Shown piece after piece: positions 5,618 through 5,902 of a stretch of DNA of 5,902 bases (the first letter of the stretch is position 1; every line of letters starts with the position of its first letter). The DNA lies in contig CAKSDA010000094.1 in NCBI GenBank assembly GCA_934444895.1, forward strand, positions 1-5,902, read 5' to 3'. Under the pieces are notes generated by a model that was given only the letters and a program-made list of their open reading frames with translations, did no database searches and was not told where the DNA came from. The position numbers and the translations under genes were made by a program. This stretch comes from an uncultured Eubacteriales bacterium. GTDB lineage: Bacteria; Bacillota; Clostridia; Oscillospirales; Acutalibacteraceae.

Positions 5618-5663
5618 ATTTTTCGGTGCTTTTTTAAGCTCGCTTAAAATTTTATCTTTTTAT

Positions 5664-5740
5664 CCGGGTGTGGCTCAGTTTGGTAGAGCGCTTGAATGGG
5701 GTTCAAGAGGCCGCTGGTTCGACTCCAGTCACTCGGACCA
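5664..5740 (+). tRNA. tRNA-Pro (anticodon GGG)
   Basis: A 77-nt gene that folds fully. The acceptor stem is CCGGGTG/CACTCGG (5664-5670/5730-5736, one G-U pair), with discriminator A5737 and encoded CCA (5738-5740). The D-stem is GCTC/GAGC. The anticodon stem is CTTGA/TCAAG (5691-5695/5703-5707) around the loop ATGGGGT, with anticodon GGG at 5698-5700. The T-arm is GCTGG/CCAGT with loop TTCGACT. C1-G72, A73 and G35-G36 agree with known bacterial proline identity elements, and G37 is the usual tRNA-Pro residue. It should read CCC and CCU codons. It stands alone, with its own promoter and terminator. Confidence 0.97.
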
Positions 5741-5745
5741 TAATG

Positions 5746-5782
5746 CCACCGTAATTTTGATAGAATTACGGTGGACTTTTTT
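5746..5782 (+). terminator. Intrinsic terminator of the tRNA-Pro gene
   Basis: A perfect 11-bp stem, CCACCGTAATT (5746-5756) and AATTACGGTGG (5764-5774), has a 7-nt loop and is followed by T6 (5777-5782). It begins 5 nt after the tRNA CCA. No T-run follows on the minus strand, so it works in one direction only. Confidence 0.9.
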
Positions 5783-5786
5783 GTTA

Positions 5787-5815
5787 TTGTTTGATGGGCT
5801 GCATTATGGTAAAAT
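5787..5815 (+). promoter_or_regulatory. Extended -10 promoter for the acyltransferase-like gene
   Basis: The -35 TTGTTT (5787-5792), a 17-bp spacer and -10 TAAAAT (5810-5815) have TG at 5807-5808 (TGn extension). Transcription would start near 5822, about 30 nt before the ATG at 5852. It begins directly after the tRNA terminator T-tract. Confidence 0.65.
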
Positions 5816-5851
5816 AATTTCGACAAATCGGAATTTGAAGAGGTAGTTAAG

Positions 5852-5902
5852 ATGAAAGACGGAAAACACCCAAACCCCAATACAATCCATCCAATTGCAG
5901 GG
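5852..5902 (+). CDS. Start of a probable Vat/CatB-like xenobiotic acyltransferase (cut by window edge)
   Basis: Only 17 codons are visible, reading MKDGKHPNPNTIHPIAG, with the frame open at the window end. A good Shine-Dalgarno (AGAGG, 5839-5843) lies 8 nt before the ATG, a promoter is correctly placed upstream, and the frame has a stop at 5810-5812 with no earlier ATG. The PNPN-xx-xPI-xG pattern resembles, from memory, the N-terminus of streptogramin A/chloramphenicol-type acetyltransferases of the hexapeptide-repeat (left-handed beta-helix) superfamily, such as Vat(A) with its HGPDPENILPIKG segment. If so, the product would acetylate a small hydroxylated compound in the cytoplasm, but many relatives have unknown substrates and no proven resistance role. 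The catalytic part lies outside the window, so the existence of the gene is well supported and its identity only moderately. Confidence 0.5.
   Translation, partial: MKDGKHPNPNTIHPIAG

Noticed and set aside
5632..5649. Hairpin TTTTAAG/CTTAAAA in the tRNA leader followed by T-rich DNA, resembling a terminator
   Set aside because: The stem is almost all A-T with only one G-C pair, and it lies between the tRNA promoter and the tRNA, where termination would be harmful. It is probably incidental or a processing region.
5589..5880. Open frames on both strands (5589-5846 plus, 5880-5644 minus) spanning the tRNA and its terminator
   Set aside because: They run through a well-folded tRNA gene, its terminator and promoter elements, and have no Shine-Dalgarno support or recognisable protein features.
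1..5902. CRISPR array, insertion sequence, prophage or plasmid functions
   Set aside because: There are no regularly spaced near-identical repeats, transposase or integrase motifs, or replication genes on either strand. The ~31-bp repeat has no spacers.

Overview
This window looks like a stretch of ordinary housekeeping chromosome from a low-GC Bacillota, most likely a member of Clostridia. The evidence is the AT-rich intergenic DNA, strong purine-rich Shine-Dalgarno sites, several GTG/TTG starts, a single-chain (alpha2-type) glycyl-tRNA synthetase, and a NusG-domain-II / Gx-transporter gene pair typical of Firmicutes. I cannot name a genus from the sequence alone.

Layout. Eight genes lie tightly packed on the minus strand and read right to left: glycyl-tRNA synthetase (5377-4004), folE (3962-3402), folP (3388-2564), an unrecognised six-helix membrane protein (2567-1917), folB (1880-1527), folK (1508-1044), a NusG-domain-II protein (1054-713) and a Gx-transporter-family membrane protein (716-210). 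Gaps are 41 bp or less and three junctions overlap, two of them as ATGA. A sigma-A-type promoter (5505-5477) precedes the synthetase, and the only terminator seen is a bidirectional hairpin at 7-51, so the whole block may be one operon. Between the last stop codon and that terminator lies about 160 bp of non-coding DNA holding degenerate ~31-bp tandem repeats and two more small hairpins.

Right end. On the plus strand a single tRNA-Pro (anticodon GGG, 5664-5740, CCA encoded) has its own extended -10 promoter and a strong intrinsic terminator. A further extended -10 promoter then drives a gene cut by the window edge. Its 17 visible residues resemble the start of Vat/CatB-type xenobiotic acyltransferases.

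How the genes work together. FolE converts GTP to dihydroneopterin triphosphate. FolB and FolK then make 6-hydroxymethyl-dihydropterin diphosphate, and FolP joins it to p-aminobenzoate to give dihydropteroate. The window lacks the enzyme that removes phosphate from dihydroneopterin triphosphate, folC, dihydrofolate reductase and the pab genes. The uncharacterised membrane protein coupled to folP, and the two membrane proteins ending the operon, are the unexplained parts. I found no CRISPR array, insertion sequence, phage gene or T-box.
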